A DNA stretch of 5,098 nucleotides from Chloroflexota bacterium. Its GTDB lineage: Bacteria; Chloroflexota; Ktedonobacteria; Ktedonobacterales; Ktedonobacteraceae. The notes beneath the pieces were generated by a model. That model was not told the origin of the DNA. It searched no databases and saw only the letters and a list, made by a program, of their open reading frames with translations. The stretch is from positions 1-5,098 of the forward strand of contig JAJZEJ010000207.1 in NCBI GenBank assembly GCA_021828635.1, given 5' to 3'. The translations under genes were made by a program, and so were the position numbers. Of this stretch, positions 1-5,098 are shown in pieces; the stretch's first letter is position 1, and every line of letters starts with the position of its first letter.

Positions 1-192
1 AGAGGACAACAAACGACCACGACTCCACGCATAGAAGCGGTTACGCCCAAAACTGGCTCGCTCAACATTCTCACTCCACTGGAAACTTCTCAACAAGCCT
101 TACTCTTTGGCACTAATCAATCAGAAGGCGGGCGTTCAGGTGGACGCTCAAACTGGCTTTCCCGTTTGCTTCGCCATGCCTCCGAGCAATAA
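1..192 (+). CDS. 3' end of an unidentified gene (C-terminal 63 residues)
   Basis: This reading frame is open from the first base of the window to a TAA at 190-192, and the start lies outside. The other two + strand frames are closed by stops within about the first 115 bases, which supports this one. The visible 63 residues begin with a threonine- and glutamine-rich, low-complexity stretch (RGQQTTTTP) and pass through a polar Gly/Ser/Arg segment (EGGRSGGRS). They end in a short, possibly amphipathic basic helix (NWLSRLLRHASEQ). I recognise no domain. It looks like a flexible C-terminal tail, perhaps of a larger regulatory or membrane-associated protein. A candidate terminator lies about 110 bases downstream, so it is probably a separate transcription unit from the operon at 558. 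Function cannot be assigned. Confidence 0.6.
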   Translation, partial: RGQQTTTTPRIEAVTPKTGSLNILTPLETSQQALLFGTNQSEGGRSGGRSNWLSRLLRHASEQ

Positions 193-304
193 GAATCTGG
201 CGCATAATGCCACATAGCAACGCATAACAATGGACTTAGGACTCAGAAGGGATACCACTACATGTTTATCCGCAGCCCGCGACGGAACTGCACGTTATAT
301 GGAG

Positions 305-330
305 TGGCATCCCTTGTGGGTGCCATTTTT
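305..330 (+). terminator. Candidate intrinsic terminator of the upstream gene
   Basis: TGGCA (305-309) pairs with TGCCA (321-325), and CCC (311-313) pairs with GGG (318-320). T310 is bulged and the loop is TTGT. The 8-bp stem is followed at once by five T residues (326-330), the usual layout of a Rho-independent terminator for + strand transcription. It lies about 110 bases after the stop at 192, which is rather far, and the T-run is short. It would end the upstream transcript and separate it from the operon starting at 558. Confidence 0.5.
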
Positions 331-428
331 GGATGGCAATCCCCATTGTAAGGATCAAATAAAAAAGTCAGAACCCTTCCATATTGACTGTAAATATGAT
401 ATAGTTTGTCCAATTTTCAAGCTCATCT

Positions 429-450
429 TGCTAGCTATTCCATAGTAGCA
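429..450. repeat. Imperfect inverted repeat upstream of the operon, possible operator
   Basis: TGCTA (429-433) plus CTAT (435-438) is mirrored by ATAG (442-445) plus TAGCA (446-450). This gives nine paired bases with one bulged G (434) around a TCC centre. No T-run follows, so it is unlikely to be a terminator. It sits about 35-60 bp upstream of the candidate -10 box, where an operator could lie. A regulatory role is inference only. Confidence 0.3.
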
Positions 451-485
451 TTGTGAACTAGTGAATAGTACTCAGCCGTGTGTGC

Positions 486-494
486 TGCTATATT
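486..494 (+). promoter_or_regulatory. Possible extended -10 promoter of the ATP-grasp/ABC operon
   Basis: TGC followed directly by TATATT (489-494) matches the extended -10 pattern TGnTATAAT with one mismatch. No good -35 box lies at 16-18 bp spacing, which extended -10 promoters can tolerate. Transcription would begin near 501, leaving a leader of about 57 bases before the ATG at 558. The call rests on a short motif in AT-rich DNA, so it is tentative. Confidence 0.3.
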
Positions 495-543
495 TAGAAG
501 TAACAAAAACAACAAGCGACCTCCCGATATTCATAACATAAAC

Positions 544-550
544 GGAAGGA
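544..550 (+). promoter_or_regulatory. Ribosome binding site of the first ATP-grasp gene
   Basis: GGAAGGA lies 7 bases before the ATG at 558. It is a strong purine-rich Shine-Dalgarno sequence at good spacing and fixes the start of the first operon gene. Confidence 0.75.
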
Positions 551-557
551 AATCCAT

Positions 558-1526
558 ATGCGTTTCTGCTTCATTGTTGAGGAACACTATCGCCACGACC
601 CTATGCCTATGGTCGTGGCTGATCAATTGCAGCAATGGGGGCATACAATAGATATTTTAGAGCCACAGGAGACTGTGACCTGCTTATCGACGCTCAGCAA
701 CCAGGGCTACGATGCCTATGTCCTTAAAGCCATCGCCGACGGCCCTGGCCTGAGCATTTTAGAGGCAGCAGAAGCGGTTGGCATTCCAACGATCAACAAC
801 TCACGCGCAATCCGGCTGGTGAGAGATAAAGCGGTGGCCGCAGCTTTCGCTCACGCCCATAGACTGCCCATGCCTTTAACCTATTTCGTTGCTCACCCCC
901 GTTTGTTGGCCCAGATACCAGCAGAGGATTATCCACTCGTCGTTAAGCCAAGCAACGGTAGCTCGTGCAAAAGCATCTATCGTTTGAACAGCCCCGCAGA
1001 ACTGGCGATCATGGAAGTCATTGAGCAGCATGAGAGCTTTTTTCTGGCACAACATTATGCCGAAAACGCCGGCTTCGATATCAAAGTCTATGTGACCGGA
1101 CGCGAGGTCTACGCCGCAATTGCCAAAACATCCCCTCTACATGGTACTGTACAGGAGAAATTCATTCCGCTCACACTCCCCTTGCGCAAGCTCGCGCTTG
1201 ATGTTGGTCGCATCTTTGGCCTTGATATCTATGGCATCGATGTTGTTGAGACACCACAGGGTTACGCGGTACTGGACATCAACGATTTTCCCAGCTTCAG
1301 CGGCGTGCCACGTGCAGTTATACGTATTGCTGAATACATCTTGCACGCAGTCAAACGCGCTGAAATGCAACGTGAGGCACAAGCGCGTCGTAATCAGCAG
1401 CGTCGCATTCACAGAGATCATAATGCTGTATCAACATCGATTACGTCTATACAAGATTACGCATCATCCACAATGGATAAAAACATGTCACCTTTGTTAA
1501 ATTTGTGTTCTCGTATCTCATCTTAA
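558..1526 (+). CDS. ATP-grasp enzyme, RimK/ITPK-like (first of a tandem pair)
   Basis: This 322-residue, probably cytoplasmic protein belongs to the ATP-grasp superfamily, which uses ATP to activate a carboxylate for ligation or to phosphorylate a substrate. Residues 1-110 form a pre-ATP-grasp domain. K130 in PLVVKPSNGSS is the expected ATP-binding lysine. FDIKVYVTG (173-181) is the central strand with D174 and K176, where RimK-type ligases usually have DxR. D228 (YGIDVV), D240 and N242 (LDINDFPSF) are the expected Mg-ATP ligands, at the spacing seen in RimK. The run from 224 to 251 also resembles the ITPK inositol phosphate kinases. Residues 265-322 are an extra tail, first Arg/Gln-rich and basic, then Ser/Thr-rich. 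The start is supported by GGAAGGA at 7 bases. The next gene follows after 13 bases, so they are probably co-expressed. The substrate cannot be told from sequence; family membership is firm. Confidence 0.9.
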   Translation: MRFCFIVEEHYRHDPMPMVVADQLQQWGHTIDILEPQETVTCLSTLSNQGYDAYVLKAIADGPGLSILEAAEAVGIPTINNSRAIRLVRDKAVAAAFAHAHRLPMPLTYFVAHPRLLAQIPAEDYPLVVKPSNGSSCKSIYRLNSPAELAIMEVIEQHESFFLAQHYAENAGFDIKVYVTGREVYAAIAKTSPLHGTVQEKFIPLTLPLRKLALDVGRIFGLDIYGIDVVETPQGYAVLDINDFPSFSGVPRAVIRIAEYILHAVKRAEMQREAQARRNQQRRIHRDHNAVSTSITSIQDYASSTMDKNMSPLLNLCSRISS

Positions 1527-1539
1527 AGGATAAGTAACC

Positions 1540-2406
1540 ATGCAGATATGCCTGATTATGGACAATCCAGAGACACCAAATCACCCCGTAATCGCCGTGG
1601 CCCTACATCGCTTGAGCGCAACACATACAGTACGGATGCTCGATATACGCAACCTCAGTGCTGATGAAGCAATGGCCCAGGAAGCACAGTATCCTCAAGC
1701 CGATCTCTACCTGCTGAAATCACATGCTCCCCAGGCTCTGGCTCTGGCTCACTCTCTAGAAGAACATGGAGCGCGTGTCGTCAATAGCTGGGCCTCATCG
1801 ATTGCTTGCCAGGATCGCGCCTTGATGACACAACGCATGAACGAGGCTCACCTACCCTGGCCGAACACCTGGTCTTTCACCACACTTCACGAGGCACTCA
1901 CCCAACCAACACAATTGACAGCCCTACCACTACCACTGATTGTAAAAAGTAGCTATAGCCATCGCGGCGATCTGGTGGCAAAAGTCAATTCATTAGCGGA
2001 ACTACAGGCGCTCAGTCCACAATGGGACGAGGAACCGATCATATTACAAGAGTTCGCTGCCGGTGATGGTTGGGATATCAAATTGTGGGTGATTGACCAG
2101 CATATCTACGCCGCACGCCGTCGCACGCCACTTGATCCGCAAGCACCCAAAGAGGACCATCCCATTCCACCTGAGAAACTGCCCGCCGATTGGCTGCATA
2201 TCACCCGTGAGATCGGACGTGTCTTCAATCTACGTCTTTACGGAGTCGATCTCTTATTGACCACACATGGCCCCGTCATCGTAGATGTCAATTCGTTCCC
2301 TGGTTTTCGCGGTGTTCCCCAGGCCGATAGCGCCCTGGTAACACTGGTTGAACAACAATTACAGGAAATTGCCGCCTGTCTAGCCGACACGGCAGGGAGG
2401 GAATAG
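1540..2406 (+). CDS. ATP-grasp enzyme, RimK/ITPK-like (second of a tandem pair)
   Basis: This 288-residue ATP-grasp protein is a divergent paralogue of the preceding gene. The two share the order Y-x-LK near residue 60, an NS..A...D+A segment near 82-94 and an HLP.P.T boundary at 104-110. K136 in PLIVKSSYSHRGD is the probable ATP-binding lysine. ILQEF (168-172) is the hinge strand, WDIKLWV (178-184) carries D179 and K181, and a basic ARRRTPLDP follows at 192-200. D237 (YGVDLLL) and D249/N251 (VDVNSFPGF) are the probable metal ligands, so the site looks intact. It lacks the long basic and Ser/Thr tail of its neighbour. The start has an AAAGGA sequence about 9 bases upstream that overlaps the previous stop region. 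Only 2 bases separate its stop from the ABC transporter ATG, suggesting translational coupling. It may be a ligase or a kinase, acting in series or as a heteromer with its neighbour; the substrate is unknown. Confidence 0.9.
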   Translation: MQICLIMDNPETPNHPVIAVALHRLSATHTVRMLDIRNLSADEAMAQEAQYPQADLYLLKSHAPQALALAHSLEEHGARVVNSWASSIACQDRALMTQRMNEAHLPWPNTWSFTTLHEALTQPTQLTALPLPLIVKSSYSHRGDLVAKVNSLAELQALSPQWDEEPIILQEFAAGDGWDIKLWVIDQHIYAARRRTPLDPQAPKEDHPIPPEKLPADWLHITREIGRVFNLRLYGVDLLLTTHGPVIVDVNSFPGFRGVPQADSALVTLVEQQLQEIAACLADTAGRE

Positions 2407-2408
2407 CT

Positions 2409-4715
2409 ATGCTGTTTCGCTTTCTTTACAAAAATCTACACGGCTATCGTTTTCTCGTCATACTCGTCATGCTCGCCTCTATGGTACAGGTGGTAGTTGC
2501 TCAGGGTTTGCTCTTCTCCGGTAAATTCATGCTGGACAAAGTGACGGCCCACCTGGATCCAAACGTTGGTCCATTAGACGGCATCATCACCTTCTTTGAC
2601 CGCTTTGGTTCAAGACAAGGGTTGCATTCCAACGAAGTACATACCGTTGCGGGTGTGCTGATCTTCTCGGCGCTAGCTCTGGTTGTTCTTGGCATTGTCA
2701 CCGGTCTGCTCTCCTGGTTTCAGCAGTTCGCCGCCTCCAGAATCGCGCAGAACCTCTCGGCACGCCTGCGCAAACAACTCTTCGGCCATCTGGAACGGCT
2801 TTCGCTAGACTGGCATGGCAAGCAGAAAAAAGGCGATCTTGTCCAGCGCGTCACCGGTAACATTAGCGACATCGAAAAGCTGGTGACAGATGGCCTCGTC
2901 GATCTACTTGGTGGCATCTTAACACTTGTTAGCGCCATTATTGTTATGCTCTCGCTCAGCATACCATTTACAGAACTTTCTATCATCATCGTGCCAGCTC
3001 TTTTTTTAGTCGTCTTTACTTACACACGTAGCATCAAAGCGGCCAGCAAAAAGGCCGCGAAGGCAGCAGGCGAGGTTGCTAATGTTGCTGTCGAAGACAT
3101 AGGAGCCATCACCGTCCTCAAAGCTTTCACCCTGGAAGACCGCGAAGCCCTACGCTTCGACAAATATTCTGAAAAGACACGCAAGGCTGGCATGCGAGCG
3201 GGTGGGATGCAAGCGCAATTTACGCCGCTTGTGACCTTCCTGGTCGCCATAGGTACGGCTGTTATCACCGGCGTCGGCTACTATGTTTCAGTTGGCAATA
3301 ACTTTCATCCTCTGCCTTTCCTCGATATCCCCAAATTTACCATCACCGTTGGCACCGTAGCCGTCTTCATTGGCAACGTCAATAATCTGTTCCAGCCGAT
3401 GAAAGACCTATCGAAGCTAACGAATGTGGGAACCAATGCAGCCGCAGGGGCAGAGCGCATTCAAGAGGTACTCGACGAAGCTCCAGAGGTCATGGACTAC
3501 GCAGGGACTTATCATGGTCGGGAAAAATTGCGTGGCGATATCGAGTTTGAAAACGTCACTTTTAGCTACAATGCCAATCATCCGGTCCTTAAAGGTATCA
3601 ACCTGCACATTCCTGCTGGCAAGAAAGTAGCCCTGGTGGGACTCTCTGGCGGCGGCAAAACCACGCTGGTCAAGCTTATTCCGCGCTTCTATGAAATTCA
3701 AGGCGGCTCTGTGCGTCTGGATGGGGCCGATAACCGTATGTATCCATTGCGTATTCTGCGCCAGAACGTGAGTATGGTACTGCAAGAATCGGTACTGTTC
3801 GAGGGAAGCATCCGCGAGAATATTGAGATTGGGCGACCTGGAGCCAGTGAGGCGGAGGTTATTGATGCCGCTAAAAAAGCCAATATTCACACTGTTATTC
3901 TCGAAAAGCTTGGCGGCTATGATCGCGTGCTACGCGAGCAGGGCCGCGACCTCTCCGGTGGGCAACGTCAACGCCTGGCTATCGCTCGCGCTATCTTGCG
4001 TGATGCTCCTATTCTCGTGTTGGATGAGCCAACCGCCAGCCTGGATGTAGAATCTGAAGCTGAAGTGATGCACGCTCTGGATAAACTGGTGGTCGGGCGC
4101 ACTGTGCTGATGATCTCACATCGCCTCAGTACATTGGGCAATGTTGATGAGGTTATCGTCCTCAAGGATGGGCGCATCGTGGAACAAGGCACGTTCAAAG
4201 ATTTGAAGCGCAAAGGTGGTATCTTCGCCGGACTGCTGGAGGAGCAGAATCGTTATAATAGTGAACGCGAAGGTGATAAGTCTATTCTTCGTTCCGCTTA
4301 TATTGATATACCTAAATTGCAAGATCGTGTGGTCGTTGCTCCCGCCGATAATCCTGCATTACGCCAGGGTCGCCAACAACAGCAGCAACAGCAATATAAT
4401 ATGAAACACAAGCCGCTTGATAAAGATGCACGCATCCTTGTCGAACTCGATGGTCGCATCATCAAAGAGTACTCACTAAACAAACCGGTTATGACGGTTG
4501 GGCGTCTCTCCGGCACCGATGTGCAGATTCCTAATCAGCGTGTCTCACGTATGCACGCCAAAATTCAGCAGGAGAATGGCGTATGGGTGATTGAAGACGC
4601 GGATAGTGTGAACGGTCTGGTCTATCAGGGCAATCGGATTGATCGCCTTTCGCTCTCTGATGGAGATCGTGTCTATGTTGCGCCAAGTGCCGCGCTCCTT
4701 TATCAGAGCCGTTAG
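2409..4715 (+). CDS. ABC exporter half-transporter with C-terminal FHA domain
   Basis: This 768-residue protein joins an MsbA-like exporter membrane domain, an ABC ATPase and a FHA domain. Six hydrophobic segments lie near 15-38, 80-105, 162-184, 188-206, 272-294 and 311-331, with a long first external loop (about 40-78). The ATPase spans about 377-612: A-loop Y387, Walker A GLSGGGKT (411-418, K417), Q-loop Q459, signature LSGGQ (515-519), Walker B ILVLDE (535-540) and H-loop H571. All are intact, so a homodimer should hydrolyse ATP. A linker with seven glutamines (656-662) leads to the FHA domain (about 674-768), which keeps GR (698-699), S713, H716 and N735-G736, the usual phosphothreonine-binding positions. 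Such half-transporters are typically about 580-620 residues; the FHA part accounts for the extra length. No C39 peptidase domain is present. GGGAGGG lies 7 bases before the ATG. It probably exports a product related to the two ATP-grasp enzymes, under Ser/Thr kinase control (inference). Confidence 0.93.
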   Translation: MLFRFLYKNLHGYRFLVILVMLASMVQVVVAQGLLFSGKFMLDKVTAHLDPNVGPLDGIITFFDRFGSRQGLHSNEVHTVAGVLIFSALALVVLGIVTGLLSWFQQFAASRIAQNLSARLRKQLFGHLERLSLDWHGKQKKGDLVQRVTGNISDIEKLVTDGLVDLLGGILTLVSAIIVMLSLSIPFTELSIIIVPALFLVVFTYTRSIKAASKKAAKAAGEVANVAVEDIGAITVLKAFTLEDREALRFDKYSEKTRKAGMRAGGMQAQFTPLVTFLVAIGTAVITGVGYYVSVGNNFHPLPFLDIPKFTITVGTVAVFIGNVNNLFQPMKDLSKLTNVGTNAAAGAERIQEVLDEAPEVMDYAGTYHGREKLRGDIEFENVTFSYNANHPVLKGINLHIPAGKKVALVGLSGGGKTTLVKLIPRFYEIQGGSVRLDGADNRMYPLRILRQNVSMVLQESVLFEGSIRENIEIGRPGASEAEVIDAAKKANIHTVILEKLGGYDRVLREQGRDLSGGQRQRLAIARAILRDAPILVLDEPTASLDVESEAEVMHALDKLVVGRTVLMISHRLSTLGNVDEVIVLKDGRIVEQGTFKDLKRKGGIFAGLLEEQNRYNSEREGDKSILRSAYIDIPKLQDRVVVAPADNPALRQGRQQQQQQQYNMKHKPLDKDARILVELDGRIIKEYSLNKPVMTVGRLSGTDVQIPNQRVSRMHAKIQQENGVWVIEDADSVNGLVYQGNRIDRLSLSDGDRVYVAPSAALLYQSR
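4374..4394 (+). repeat. CAA/CAG codon run encoding a polyglutamine linker
   Basis: Seven consecutive glutamine codons mixing CAA and CAG form a short, slippage-prone tract inside the exporter gene. It encodes residues 656-662 in the flexible linker between the ATPase and the FHA domain. A change in the number of repeats would alter linker length without a frameshift, since the unit is a codon. Confidence 0.7.
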
Positions 4716-4719
4716 TTGA

Positions 4720-4807
4720 TGTAGGGACCGATTTATCGCGTCCGTATGGCCTAAGCACCTCGATTCCCAAGCACTGGCGTGATTGATGCGGTGAACCGGT
4801 TCCTACA
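4720..4807. repeat. 88-bp element with 23-bp imperfect terminal inverted repeats
   Basis: The left arm (4720-4742, starting TGTAGGGACCG) and the reverse complement of the right arm (4785-4807, starting TGTAGGAACCG) agree at 18 of 23 positions. All five differences are transitions. Four of them become G-U wobble pairs in a + strand RNA and one is an A-C mismatch, so the operon's transcript could fold into a long hairpin over a 42-base core. Each arm also has local symmetry, including the 10-bp palindrome GAACCGGTTC at 4793-4802. The element begins 5 bases after the exporter stop and ends 38 bases before the stop of the convergent TPR gene. It resembles a REP pair or a small MITE and could protect or end both transcripts. 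No T-run follows, so it is not a standard intrinsic terminator. Confidence 0.6.
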
Positions 4808-4845
4808 CAGGCCACGAAAATTATGAGGATTGCGGTAAAAGAGCG

Positions 4846-5098
4846 TTACGCCAGATCGTGACGTTTGCAGTATTCGCGGTAGGTATCCTCAAGTTGATGC
4901 ATCTGCACCAGGTCATCGACACGCTGTTGCAGGTATTGACGAGCAGGATGCCCAAGCCGCTGATCAAGTGCCAGCGCGTGTACCCAATATTCGAGTGCCA
5001 ATGCATACTTCTCTTGCTCATGATAAAGCAGACCCAGACGGCGCAACACCGCACAGTGTTCCGCCGGCGTGTCCAGGTCTGTGGCGATAGTCGCAGAT
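4846..5098 (-). CDS. 3' end of a TPR-repeat protein gene (C-terminal 83 residues)
   Basis: The minus-strand frame ends with TAA at 4846-4848 and stays open to the window edge, so the start lies outside; a GTG at 5047-5049 is only an internal codon. The visible 83 residues contain one clear tetratricopeptide repeat, roughly residues 25-58. LRRLGLLYHEQEKYALALEY is followed by a second helix (WVHALALDQRL), with the usual L, G, Y, A, aromatic and A positions. A further helical stretch follows and ends in KRHDLA. TPR units are helix-turn-helix scaffolds for protein contacts. The helical tail looks like a degenerate final repeat, so the full protein probably has several repeats and possibly other domains. 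It is convergent with the ABC operon and not part of it. No enzymatic role can be inferred from this fragment. Confidence 0.8.
   Translation of the reverse strand, partial: SATIATDLDTPAEHCAVLRRLGLLYHEQEKYALALEYWVHALALDQRLGHPARQYLQQRVDDLVQMHQLEDTYREYCKRHDLA

Larger units (their letters stand above)
193..557. other. Non-coding gap between the upstream gene and the ATP-grasp/ABC operon
   Basis: I find no convincing gene in these 365 bases. The left part holds two copies of CGCATAA (201-207 and 221-227) exactly 20 bp apart, followed by a terminator-like hairpin. The right part is AT-rich and holds an imperfect inverted repeat, a possible extended -10 promoter and the ribosome binding site of the first operon gene. 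The only sizeable frame, 230-445, has no Shine-Dalgarno sequence, contains the terminator hairpin and resembles no protein family I know. Confidence 0.7.

Noticed and set aside
384..405. TTGACT followed by TATGAT/TATAGT, considered as a sigma-70 promoter
   Set aside because: The spacers are only 5 or 10 bp, far below the 16-18 bp needed.
230..445. 71-codon + strand frame, considered as a small gene or precursor peptide for the ATP-grasp enzymes
   Set aside because: It has no Shine-Dalgarno sequence, includes a terminator-like hairpin and the start of an inverted repeat, and lacks the repeated Thr/Ser plus Asp/Glu core typical of graspetide precursors.
1120..1500. 126-codon + strand frame overlapping the first ATP-grasp gene
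   Set aside because: It is an out-of-frame shadow across the conserved catalytic half of the ATP-grasp gene, with no ribosome binding site or family resemblance.
3417..3890. 157-codon minus-strand frame inside the ABC transporter gene
   Set aside because: It lies opposite the conserved Walker A to Q-loop coding region, which fully explains the sequence; its protein shows no recognisable domain.
4401..4715. Internal ATG that could produce a separate FHA-only protein from the exporter gene
   Set aside because: No Shine-Dalgarno sequence precedes this codon (the upstream DNA is the CAA/CAG run), so separate translation is unsupported.
4531..4815. Minus-strand frame spanning the end of the exporter gene and the inverted-repeat element
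   Set aside because: It runs through the FHA coding region and the repeat, has an Arg/His-rich unstructured composition and no family resemblance.
4821..5054. Alternative minus-strand frame overlapping the TPR gene
   Set aside because: The neighbouring frame gives a clear TPR pattern and stays open to the window edge; this frame yields a Trp/Cys/Met-rich protein without any repeat pattern.

Overview
The window looks like a chromosomal segment of a free-living bacterium with roughly balanced base composition. A FHA domain fused to an ABC exporter, a TPR gene and REP/MITE-like intergenic DNA would fit a large-genome Chloroflexota lineage such as Ktedonobacteria. That placement comes from gene style only; there is no rRNA or other marker to confirm it.

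Layout: (1) positions 1-192 hold the 3' end of an unidentified gene on the + strand. (2) Positions 193-557 are a 365-bp non-coding gap with a candidate intrinsic terminator for the upstream gene (305-330), an imperfect inverted repeat (429-450), a possible extended -10 promoter (486-494) and a good Shine-Dalgarno site (544-550). (3) Positions 558-4715 are a tight three-gene + strand operon with gaps of 13 and 2 nt. It encodes two divergent paralogous ATP-grasp enzymes (322 and 288 aa) and a 768-aa ABC exporter half-transporter (six membrane segments plus nucleotide-binding domain) carrying a C-terminal FHA phosphothreonine-binding domain behind a polyglutamine linker. (4) Positions 4716-4845 are a convergent intergenic gap almost filled by an 88-bp element with 23-bp imperfect terminal inverted repeats. 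(5) Positions 4846-5098 hold the 3' end of a minus-strand TPR-repeat gene that runs off the window.

Working model (inference): the two ATP-grasp enzymes act on the same or successive small-molecule or peptide substrates, by ATP-dependent ligation or phosphorylation, and the ABC exporter moves the product or a related compound across the membrane. The FHA domain would let a Ser/Thr protein kinase pathway control or recruit the exporter. No precursor peptide, kinase or adenylation enzyme is visible in the window, so the substrate stays unknown. The gene set recalls graspetide clusters (two ATP-grasp ligases plus an exporter), but the catalytic signatures of the ATP-grasp proteins look at least as close to inositol phosphate kinases of the ITPK type.
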